From Eubacterium sp. (GTDB lineage: Bacteria; Bacillota_A; Clostridia; Lachnospirales; Lachnospiraceae): 5,135 nucleotides of DNA. The position numbers and the translations under genes are program-made. How positions within the stretch are numbered: the stretch's first letter is position 1; each line of letters begins with the position of its first letter. This document shows, piece by piece, positions 1 to 4,787 of the stretch. A model generated the notes under the pieces. It had not been told where the DNA came from and did no database searches. It saw only the letters and a list, made by a program, of their open reading frames with translations. The stretch covers positions 1-5,135 of the forward strand of contig JAILEL010000198.1 in NCBI GenBank assembly GCA_024687845.1, read 5' to 3'.

Positions 1-1
1 A

Positions 2-427
2 TCCGGAATATCGGATGTAAGAGCTAATCTTCTACCTGAAGAAAAGATGAAGATAATCAAGGATTATTCGGGAGGGGTGGAACCAATATGTATGATAGGT
101 GATGGTGTAAATGATGCTCTTGCGCTTACAACAGCAGATGCTGGAATAGCCATGGGTGGTATCGGATCAGACATCGCAATTGAATCTGCAGATGCAGTTC
201 TTGTAAGTGATGAGATTACAAGACTTCCATACTTGTTTAGTCTTATGAAAAAGGTTATGAAGAAAGTAAAGGTAAATATTATAGCGTCGCTTATAATTAA
301 TCTTTCGGCCGTAATCCTTTCGGCACTCGGAATACTGACACCGATAACCGGAGCCCTCTGGCACAACTGTGGTTCAGTATTCGTAGTAATAAACGCAGCA
401 TTGCTTTTAAGATATAAAGACAAATAA
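2..427 (+). CDS. P1B-type heavy-metal-transporting ATPase, C-terminal end (partial, start outside window)
   Basis: The open frame runs in from the left edge, so the ATG at 47 is internal and not a start. About 141 residues are visible. They begin with the SGISDVRANLLPEEK stretch typical of the end of the P-domain, followed by the hinge motif GDGVNDALAL, which binds Mg and aspartyl phosphate in P-type ATPases. GIAMGGIGSDIAIESADAVL then matches the P1B family. Two membrane segments follow, roughly VNIIASLIINLSAVILSALGIL and ITGALWHNCGSVFVVINAALL, and the protein stops a few residues later, as is usual for CadA/ZntA/CtpC-type exporters. The last helix carries HNCGS where cobalt-type pumps have HEGGT and zinc/cadmium pumps have an Asp. 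It therefore belongs to the HN-type subgroup, but the metal cannot be fixed without the CPx motif of the missing part. It probably exports a transition metal across the cytoplasmic membrane. Confidence 0.93.
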   Translation, partial: SGISDVRANLLPEEKMKIIKDYSGGVEPICMIGDGVNDALALTTADAGIAMGGIGSDIAIESADAVLVSDEITRLPYLFSLMKKVMKKVKVNIIASLIINLSAVILSALGILTPITGALWHNCGSVFVVINAALLLRYKDK

Positions 428-456
428 ACAGAATATCTTTCATTTTGTTCTTGACA
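423..456 (+). repeat. Promoter-upstream repeat, copy 1 (shared with 1763-1796)
   Basis: This 34-base segment matches 1763-1796 at 31 positions without gaps. Both copies begin AATAAACAGAATATC and end in the -35 hexamer TTGACA. The mismatches are at 438, 442 and 447. The copy includes AGAATATCTTTCA (430-442), a degenerate form of the AGAA-N5-TTCT box seen at 1770-1782, at the same distance (21 bases) upstream of the -35. Its first five bases overlap the end of the ATPase gene. Similarity stops right after TTGACA. It may be a shared regulator site or the trace of an old promoter duplication. Confidence 0.75.
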
Positions 457-479
457 AAAACGACACGCGTGTCTAAAAT
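451..479 (+). promoter_or_regulatory. Sigma-A-type promoter for the tetR-GNAT unit
   Basis: A perfect -35 hexamer TTGACA (451-456) is separated by 17 bp from TAAAAT (474-479), which matches five of six -10 consensus bases. Transcription would start near 486. The spacer contains a TetR-type palindrome, so the promoter is probably repressed when that site is occupied. No hairpin terminator is visible between the ATPase stop codon and this promoter, so some read-through from the ATPase gene is possible. Confidence 0.85.
461..474. promoter_or_regulatory. Operator 1, between -35 and -10
   Basis: The sequence is CGACA-CGCG-TGTCT; its central 12 bases GACACGCGTGTC form a perfect palindrome. It fills most of the promoter spacer, the classic place for a TetR-family repressor to block RNA polymerase. 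It shares the 13-base run ACAAAAACGACAC with operator 2, 28 bp downstream. It is probably bound by the product of the adjacent tetR gene at 533; that link is inferred from position. Confidence 0.75.
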
Positions 480-488
480 GTACAAAAA

Positions 489-502
489 CGACACATATGT
501 CG
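489..502. promoter_or_regulatory. Operator 2, in the initial transcribed region
   Basis: The sequence is CGACA-CATA-TGTCG, with perfect five-base inverted arms and a four-base centre, the same architecture as operator 1. The two sites are spaced 28 bp centre to centre. It lies just downstream of the predicted transcription start and upstream of the ribosome binding site. Two equal sites suggest cooperative binding or firm autorepression. Confidence 0.72.
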
Positions 503-520
503 ATTTCGCGTTTTCTATAT

Positions 521-525
521 GGAGG
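521..525 (+). promoter_or_regulatory. Ribosome binding site deciding the tetR start
   Basis: GGAGG ends seven bases before the ATG at 533. It is only one base before the ATG at 527, and it lies downstream of the ATG at 497, which sits inside operator 2. The ATG at 533 is therefore the likely start. Confidence 0.8.
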
Positions 526-532
526 TATGAAG

Positions 533-1099
533 ATGTCGACAAAAGGTGAAAAAACAAAAGAATTTATACTGGATACGTCTTACGGCCTTTTTGCAGAAAA
601 AGGATTTAAACAGGTGACCATGAAGGATGTATGTGACGCAACTGATATGAGCAGGGGAGGACTTTATAGTCATTTTTCCAGCACCAGTCAGATATTTGAG
701 GCACTCCTTGAAAGGATGACAGAGAAGGATGCTTTGGACTTTGAAAGTGAAATCAGTAAGGGAACTTCTGCTGTTAAGATACTAAGTAGAGCTTTTGCCC
801 TCCTAGAAAAGGAGATGAAGCATCCGGAGGATTCGCTAAGTATAGCAATGTATGAGTATGCCGAGACAGTTGACTCAAGACTGATGGAAGACCTGAATAA
901 GGCAAGTGAAAAGAAATGGTCCAAACTTATAAGGTACGGAATCAAAACAGGAGAGTTTAAGGATGTAAATGTTAATGAAATCGTTAGTATTATTCTCTAT
1001 TCTTATCAAGGTGTACGAATGTGGAGCAGGGTTATACCTATGAAGCAGAAAACGATTCATTCCATAATAGAAAATATAAAGAAGCAACTACTGAACTAA
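533..1099 (+). CDS. TetR/AcrR-family transcriptional regulator
   Basis: The protein has 188 residues, a normal length for this family. The N-terminal DNA-binding domain is clear: EFILDTSYGLFAEKGFKQVT (10-29) is helix 1 with its turn, KDVCDATDMSRGGLYSHF (31-48) is the helix-turn-helix with the typical G-LY-HF ending, and SSTSQIFEALLER (49-61) is helix 4. The remaining helical C-terminal region (about 65-188) is the ligand and dimer domain; it is poorly conserved in this family and the ligand cannot be told. The start at 533 is chosen from ribosome binding site spacing. Two matching palindromes directly upstream, one within the promoter, argue for autoregulation. A GNAT acetyltransferase gene follows 26 bases after the stop codon and is likely co-transcribed. 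Whether it also controls the upstream metal ATPase is unknown. Confidence 0.93.
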   Translation: MSTKGEKTKEFILDTSYGLFAEKGFKQVTMKDVCDATDMSRGGLYSHFSSTSQIFEALLERMTEKDALDFESEISKGTSAVKILSRAFALLEKEMKHPEDSLSIAMYEYAETVDSRLMEDLNKASEKKWSKLIRYGIKTGEFKDVNVNEIVSIILYSYQGVRMWSRVIPMKQKTIHSIIENIKKQLLN

Positions 1100-1112
1100 A
1101 AAAGAAAGAGAT

Positions 1113-1118
1113 GAGGTG
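1113..1118 (+). promoter_or_regulatory. Ribosome binding site deciding the GNAT start
   Basis: GAGGTG ends seven bases before the ATG at 1126 but only one base before the in-frame ATG at 1120. This favours 1126. Confidence 0.65.
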
Positions 1119-1125
1119 AATGATT

Positions 1126-1638
1126 ATGATAAAACTTAAAAGACCGATAAAAGAGAATGAAGCAGAAGCTTTAGCATTTAAGAAGGAGTTTATAGATAAT
1201 GGAGAGCAGACTATAAATGGAAGTGAATTACTTGATCAGATGGATTCGTATGATGAGTGGCTGAAGTCTGTGTCTGATAATACTTCACCTGAAACAGTGA
1301 ATCCTTCCTGGGTAGTTACAGATACATACTTTGCATTTGATGAAAAAAACAGGCTGGTTGGAATTATCGACCTTCGTCATAATCTAAATGATTTCCTTAA
1401 GGATTTTGGTAATTGTGGATATAGTGTAAGACCATCAGAAAGAAGGAAAGGTTATGCAACAGAGATGCTTCGTCTTATCATAGAGCGAGCAGCAGAGATA
1501 GGACTCGGAAAGCTTCAGCTTTCAGTCGAAAGAACAAATGAACCTTCGGTAAAAACAATTCTAAAGAATGGCGGAAAATATGAGAGAAGCTTTACATTTG
1601 AAGGTGAAGAAGCAGATGTATATATGATAGTTTGCTAA
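1126..1638 (+). CDS. GNAT-family N-acetyltransferase
   Basis: The protein has 170 residues, typical of a single-domain GNAT enzyme. These transfer an acetyl group from acetyl-CoA to an amine of a small molecule or protein. The acetyl-CoA binding motif is visible at 99-111: YSVRPSERRKGYA, where RRKGYA fits the R/Q-x-x-G-x-G/A loop, followed by helix TEMLRLIIERAAEIGL. The preceding strands TYFAFDEKNRLVGIIDLRH (67-85) and the later LQLSVERTNEPSVKTILKNGGKYE (130-153) follow the family pattern, including the N-x-x-S-x-x-x-x-x-x-x-G segment near the C-terminus. The layout resembles RimJ/RimL-like and predicted small-molecule acetyltransferases. No N-terminal signal is seen, so it acts in the cytoplasm. 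It follows the tetR gene on the same strand and is probably under that promoter. The substrate is unknown; detoxification is a guess from the regulator next door. Confidence 0.92.
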   Translation: MIKLKRPIKENEAEALAFKKEFIDNGEQTINGSELLDQMDSYDEWLKSVSDNTSPETVNPSWVVTDTYFAFDEKNRLVGIIDLRHNLNDFLKDFGNCGYSVRPSERRKGYATEMLRLIIERAAEIGLGKLQLSVERTNEPSVKTILKNGGKYERSFTFEGEEADVYMIVC

Positions 1639-1653
1639 GTACTATCAAGTATT

Positions 1654-1721
1654 TTCAGAGCAGTAGAGTGGCTAACCTATAAGGTCAGCTGTTTTACTGC
1701 TTTTTTCATTGTAAGAGGATA
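1654..1721 (-). pseudogene. Remnant of a LysR-type regulator gene
   Basis: Read on the minus strand, 1701-1654 translates as SSKTADLIG*PLYCSE. This lines up with SIKATDLIGQPLYCSE of the LysR gene at the right end of the window, in the same frame. At base level 1654-1700 matches 5076-5122 at 42 of 47 positions without gaps. The Gln codon CAG has become TAG, and a single-base deletion near 1702 breaks the frame. Beyond it, 1721-1704 reads YPLTMK, like the xxPLAxK that usually precedes this region in LysR proteins, so the remnant probably extends that far. To the left, TGA stops follow and similarity fades. I call it a decayed gene piece; it now seems to serve as the terminator listed at 1659-1706. 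Confidence 0.72.
1659..1706 (+). terminator. Intrinsic terminator of the tetR-GNAT unit
   Basis: A long hairpin forms between 1659-1678 and 1682-1701, with AGCAGTA (1659-1665) perfectly complementary to TACTGCT (1695-1701). Inside it, GAG faces TTT, TGGCT faces AGCTG and ACCT faces AGGT, allowing G-U pairs, with one A-C mismatch (1674/1686) and an ATA loop. A run of six T (1701-1706) follows. It begins 20 bases after the GNAT stop codon, the right place for a rho-independent terminator. It is directional: the minus-strand side has no T run. Confidence 0.82.
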
Positions 1722-1762
1722 TGTACTTGCGCTTACCTATTTCATAAACCGTGAATAACAAG

Positions 1763-1796
1763 AATAAACAGAATATCGTTCTTTTTATTCTTGACA
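1763..1796 (+). repeat. Promoter-upstream repeat, copy 2 (shared with 423-456)
   Basis: It is identical to 423-456 at 31 of 34 positions and ends in TTGACA. It contains most of the left arm of the 19-bp inverted repeat. A weaker echo, ATAAACCGTGAATAACAAG, lies 20 bases earlier at 1744-1762, so the box may itself have arisen by a small tandem duplication. Confidence 0.75.
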
Positions 1797-1848
1797 TGCG
1801 CGAGCCTAGTGTGGTATTTATATATTAACAGAACGATATTCGGTTTAT
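1764..1848. promoter_or_regulatory. Inverted 19-bp operator pair bracketing the hydrolase promoter
   Basis: The left arm ATAAACAGAATATCGTTCT (1764-1782) and the reverse complement of the right arm AGAACGATATTCGGTTTAT (1830-1848) agree at 18 of 19 bases, including 12 uninterrupted bases. The 47 bases between them contain the -35 hexamer and the likely -10 region. Each arm holds its own partial palindrome of the type AGAA-N5-TTC. The right arm ends beside the GGAGG of the hydrolase gene. The probable ligand is the TetR regulator encoded at 3022, giving autoregulation of the operon. Pairing of the arms in a read-through RNA, which would sequester the region before the ribosome binding site, is the alternative. 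Confidence 0.72.
1791..1820 (+). promoter_or_regulatory. Promoter of the hydrolase-tetR-nitrilase operon
   Basis: TTGACA (1791-1796) is a perfect -35. The -10 is weak: TATTTA (1815-1820), with an 18 bp spacer and a TG-like GTGG before it, is the best candidate. The region 1815-1826 is all A and T apart from nothing else, so the exact -10 is uncertain. A poor -10 would fit an inducible promoter. Confidence 0.6.
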
Positions 1849-1853
1849 GGAGG
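1849..1853 (+). promoter_or_regulatory. Ribosome binding site deciding the hydrolase start
   Basis: GGAGG lies eight bases before the ATG at 1862. The in-frame ATG at 1847 overlaps this site and so cannot use it. Confidence 0.8.
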
Positions 1854-1861
1854 TGCGTGTT

Positions 1862-3022
1862 ATGTCAGGTAATAATTTGAGTTTTCCGGTCGGTTATTTT
1901 CCTTTCCATGAGGATGAGGGACTTAATTTTCAGATGAACCGATTCTATACATATGGAGCTTTTACATATGATGAGATGATGGATATCGGTAAGAAGATTG
2001 ACAGCTTTAAAAAATGGATTTCGGTTTTTATAGCAACAGGTAAACAGGCTGAGAAGAATGGCGAGACGCTTAAAGCAGCAATATGCTATAGGGCAGCCCA
2101 GTTTTATACTTTGAGCGGTGAGAAGGATGCGAAAGGCAGAAGCCTTAAACATGTACTCTATGATAAGTGCGTGATGCTTTTTGATGATTATTTCTTTAAA
2201 AAATATCCAGGACTGAAACTAGTCAGAATTCCATTTAAAGATTATGAGCTCCCGGTATATTATTCGGTTTGTGAAGATGCAAAGGGAACCATAGTAATCC
2301 ATGGGGGATACGACAGCATTTGTCAGGATTTTCTGATGATGGTACCGTACTTTATGGAGAAGCATTTCAATGTATATTTCTTTGAAGGTCCAGGACAGGG
2401 TGAGGTTTTGATGCATCATGATGCTAGAATGACGACGGAGTGGGAACATTGTACAAGCGCGGTGCTTGACTACTTCGAATTAAATGATGTTACGCTGATA
2501 GGTATTTCTCTTGGAGGATATCTTGCCACAAGAGCTGCGGCGTACGAGAAGAGGATATCACGTCTCGTAATGTATGACTTGATATATGATTTCTACGGTG
2601 CGATACTAAATAAAATGGGCAGCTTCGGGAAGTTCTTTGATTATCTGACACGTCATCCGAAGAGCATTTTCTGGAAATCACTAAATAAGAAGCTTGATAA
2701 GAAGTATTTCACCAAGTGGCTTCTGCTTCAGGGTTATGCAATATATGAAAATATTTCTACGCCGTGTGAATACTTCAATCATATAAGGAAGTATAATACA
2801 CGGGATATTTCCAAGAGAATTACTCAGGATACACTGGTGCTGGCAGGTGAAGCCGATATCTATACAGTGTTTTATCAGAAACAGCTGGATGCTCTTGTAA
2901 ATGCAAAGAGTGTAACAGGAAGACTTTTTACTGCGGAGGAAAATGCGGATCATCATTGTCAGGTTGGAAATATGGGGCTGCTGCTTGATACAATTACCGA
3001 GTGGATAGAGGAGAAGAAATAA
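1862..3022 (+). CDS. Alpha/beta hydrolase, FrsA / dihydroxypseudooxynicotine-hydrolase-like architecture
   Basis: The protein has 386 residues. Residues 1-120 form a mostly helical N-terminal region, with KAAICYRAAQFYTLSGEKD at 71-89 resembling the helical lid segment of FrsA-like hydrolases. The alpha/beta hydrolase core follows. GTIVIHGGYDS (142-152) supplies the HGG oxyanion-hole turn, and YFFEGPGQGEV (172-182) is a hallmark of this subfamily. GISLGGY (214-220) is the nucleophile elbow with Ser216. LAGEADIY (327-334) offers Asp332 as the acid, and ADHHCQVGN (362-370) offers His364 or His365 as the base. The catalytic triad therefore looks intact. No signal peptide is seen, so it is cytoplasmic. 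Family members cleave esters, peptides or C-C bonds; this substrate is unknown. Its TAA stop shares one base with the ATG of the following tetR gene, indicating translational coupling. It is first in an operon behind the inverted-repeat promoter. Confidence 0.9.
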   Translation: MSGNNLSFPVGYFPFHEDEGLNFQMNRFYTYGAFTYDEMMDIGKKIDSFKKWISVFIATGKQAEKNGETLKAAICYRAAQFYTLSGEKDAKGRSLKHVLYDKCVMLFDDYFFKKYPGLKLVRIPFKDYELPVYYSVCEDAKGTIVIHGGYDSICQDFLMMVPYFMEKHFNVYFFEGPGQGEVLMHHDARMTTEWEHCTSAVLDYFELNDVTLIGISLGGYLATRAAAYEKRISRLVMYDLIYDFYGAILNKMGSFGKFFDYLTRHPKSIFWKSLNKKLDKKYFTKWLLLQGYAIYENISTPCEYFNHIRKYNTRDISKRITQDTLVLAGEADIYTVFYQKQLDALVNAKSVTGRLFTAEENADHHCQVGNMGLLLDTITEWIEEKK

Positions 3023-3579
3023 TGGCTAGGAAAGCAGTTCTGACAGGCGGAAAAAGAGATGAAATAATTGATATAGCGATGAGGCTTTTTTTTGAGAATG
3101 GATATGAGGCAACTTCGGTTAGAATGATAATGAATGAAGTGGGTGGTGAGATAGGCATGTTCTATCACTACTTTAAGTCCAAGGATATGCTCTTTGACCT
3201 GGTTGTGGAAAGTTTTTTTAAGAAGTATAGAGAGAAGTTCGAGGCTATGCTTATGTCCTGTGAAAACAAGGAAGCTTTTGTAAAGAAGTTTTTGCCCTTA
3301 TATGAGAAATCCATGAGTGAGTTTGGACAACTGAAGGGTAATGTGCACTGGTCGGTACAGATAGCTATGCATGAGAGAACTCTTATGGAATTAAAACCGA
3401 TTCTGGAATCAGTACTTGAGAAGTGGAATGTGAAGAGCGATGTTCCAATTGAGATAATTGCCGGACAGCTTCTGTATGGTATTTCTGCAACAATTCATTC
3501 TGAAGCTTATGAAAAAATGAGTGCTACAAAAAAGAAAAAATGTATTTTGAATTATATAGATAAAATAATAGAGGAATGA
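3022..3579 (+). CDS. TetR/AcrR-family transcriptional regulator (second)
   Basis: The protein has 185 residues. KRDEIIDIAMRLFFENGYEATSV (11-33) is helix 1 and its turn, RMIMNEVGGEIGMFYHYFKSK (34-54) is the helix-turn-helix with the usual FYHYFKSK ending, and DMLFDLVVESFFKKY (55-69) is helix 4. The remainder is a helical ligand/dimer domain of unknown specificity. The start at 3022 follows AGAGGAG (3007-3013) by eight bases and overlaps the hydrolase stop (TAATG). The frame stays open upstream only because it lies within the hydrolase gene. Its own stop codon overlaps an upstream-ATG of the nitrilase gene. Sequence likeness to the first TetR is only at family level, so the two units are not simple duplicates. 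Being embedded in the operon suggests it senses a substrate or product of the flanking enzymes and acts at the operator pair 1764-1848; this is inference. Confidence 0.92.
   Translation: MARKAVLTGGKRDEIIDIAMRLFFENGYEATSVRMIMNEVGGEIGMFYHYFKSKDMLFDLVVESFFKKYREKFEAMLMSCENKEAFVKKFLPLYEKSMSEFGQLKGNVHWSVQIAMHERTLMELKPILESVLEKWNVKSDVPIEIIAGQLLYGISATIHSEAYEKMSATKKKKCILNYIDKIIEE
3570..3575 (+). promoter_or_regulatory. Ribosome binding site deciding the nitrilase start
   Basis: AGAGGA sits six bases before the ATG at 3582 and directly abuts the in-frame ATG at 3576, which is too close to be used. It lies inside the end of the tetR gene, consistent with coupled translation. Confidence 0.7.
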
Positions 3580-3581
3580 TT

Positions 3582-4769
3582 ATGAGAATATTTGCACTTG
3601 AACTAAATAATGATATCAAGGGCATTGAGGAAAGAAAAGAATATATCGAAGGATTAATCAGTAAGCTGGATAAACCAGAACTGGTGGTACTACCGGAACT
3701 TGCTCTCTGCAGTTATATGGCTAGTCAGGAAATGTGGTACTATGCGGATGATAAGGGAAAGGATACGACGCAGTGGGCTGTCGAAATGGCTCAGAAGTAC
3801 TCGACTTACATTGGTGTTGGTTACCTGGATAAGGACGGCGATGATTATTTTAATCGATATATGATCGCAGGCTCTGATGGAGTGTGTGGATATGCTACCA
3901 AATCCGAAGGAGAAGCGGCTGTTTTTAAGAGAGGCAGGTTCAAAAGTACTATATCAACACCCTTTGGAACAGTGGGGATAGGCATATGCTATGATTCAAG
4001 GAGAAAGATATTTTATGACAATGTGAAGAATGAAAAATTATCATTAATCCTTTTTCCTCATGGGGCGCCAGCAGATCCAAAGAAGCCGGATAAGGAGTGC
4101 CAGGAAAATGAACAAAGATGTATGAAATATGTTGAGGCGTTTGGTGTTCCTGTTGTATATGTAAACAGCATAGGTAAACTTGAATACATGCCAGGCATGA
4201 TGGGCAGGCTTATGAAAATGTCAAGGTTCCGGATGAATGGAATTAGTAAGATATATGCCGATGATTTAAGGGAAATATCTTCAGATATGCCTGAGGTTGT
4301 TGCAGCTGAAGTGGAAGTCAGTCCTAAGCAGCGTACAAAGGATATACGTTTCTATGGTGATGATATATTAAATAGCAATTGGATATTTAGAAAGATGATT
4401 CTTGAACCTGATACCAGGGTGGGTATCCGTAGATATGAGGAAGGTGTAGGTCGTAGAAAGAAAGATATTATAGCCATGATTCTTGTTATGATTCCCGCGG
4501 CATTTCTGATAGCTGCTTGGGGAATACAGATTGGTTTAAGTATTAACCGAGACCATTTTCTTGCAGGGGATGATTTGTATGCAGGTTTAATGCAAACATC
4601 ATTTGCACTATTTGGATTAAGTGTGTTTCCGGGAATACTATTATCGATTTTAGGAATAGTCAGTGGAAAGATATCAGGTGCATCCCAATACAAGGTTATT
4701 GGAATGATCGAAGTGATAGTGGAAATTCTTGTAATTTGCTCTTTCTTCTATGCGGGGACGCATTTTTAA
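3582..4769 (+). CDS. Nitrilase-superfamily (carbon-nitrogen) hydrolase with C-terminal membrane region
   Basis: The protein has 395 residues. Residues 1 to about 285 form a nitrilase fold. The Glu of the catalytic triad is in VVLPELALCSY (E39), the Lys in YATKSEGEAAVFKRGRF (K107), and the Cys in GTVGIGICYDSRR (C136). VPVVYVNSIGKL (189-200) is the usual strand after the catalytic core. Enzymes of this superfamily hydrolyse or form amide and nitrile bonds. Single-domain members usually have about 260-320 residues; here about 110 more follow. These contain three hydrophobic helices (about 296-320, 335-361 and 370-391). The basic RRKKD before the first and the basic loop after the second put the catalytic domain in the cytoplasm by the positive-inside rule. 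Apolipoprotein N-acyltransferase also joins a nitrilase domain to membrane helices, but there the helices come mainly before it, so this is a different design. The substrate may be membrane-associated. It is last in the operon after tetR. Confidence 0.88.
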   Translation: MRIFALELNNDIKGIEERKEYIEGLISKLDKPELVVLPELALCSYMASQEMWYYADDKGKDTTQWAVEMAQKYSTYIGVGYLDKDGDDYFNRYMIAGSDGVCGYATKSEGEAAVFKRGRFKSTISTPFGTVGIGICYDSRRKIFYDNVKNEKLSLILFPHGAPADPKKPDKECQENEQRCMKYVEAFGVPVVYVNSIGKLEYMPGMMGRLMKMSRFRMNGISKIYADDLREISSDMPEVVAAEVEVSPKQRTKDIRFYGDDILNSNWIFRKMILEPDTRVGIRRYEEGVGRRKKDIIAMILVMIPAAFLIAAWGIQIGLSINRDHFLAGDDLYAGLMQTSFALFGLSVFPGILLSILGIVSGKISGASQYKVIGMIEVIVEILVICSFFYAGTHF

Positions 4770-4787
4770 CCGATTAAAGTTATTATC

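Noticed and set aside
64..423. Minus-strand open frame of 119 codons
   Set aside because: It mirrors the ATPase gene and its translation resembles no family; the plus frame has clear P-type ATPase motifs.
497..532. Longer start for the first TetR at ATG 497
   Set aside because: That ATG lies within operator 2 and has no ribosome binding site, and the extra residues are not part of the TetR fold.
1654..1712. Small mobile repeat or intergenic repeat element as explanation for the two similar segments
   Set aside because: One copy is in-frame LysR effector-domain coding with family-typical residues, so shared gene ancestry explains it better; no target duplications or further copies are visible in the window.
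1711..1736. Short inverted repeat GTAAG/CTTAC
   Set aside because: Five-base arms with 16 bases between are expected by chance in AT-rich DNA.
4352..4693. Minus-strand open frame of 113 codons under the nitrilase membrane region
   Set aside because: It is the shadow of the hydrophobic plus-strand coding; it has no ribosome binding site and no recognisable motif.
4770..4787. Bidirectional terminator between the convergent nitrilase and LysR genes
   Set aside because: The 18-base gap and its flanks show no stable hairpin with a T run on either strand.
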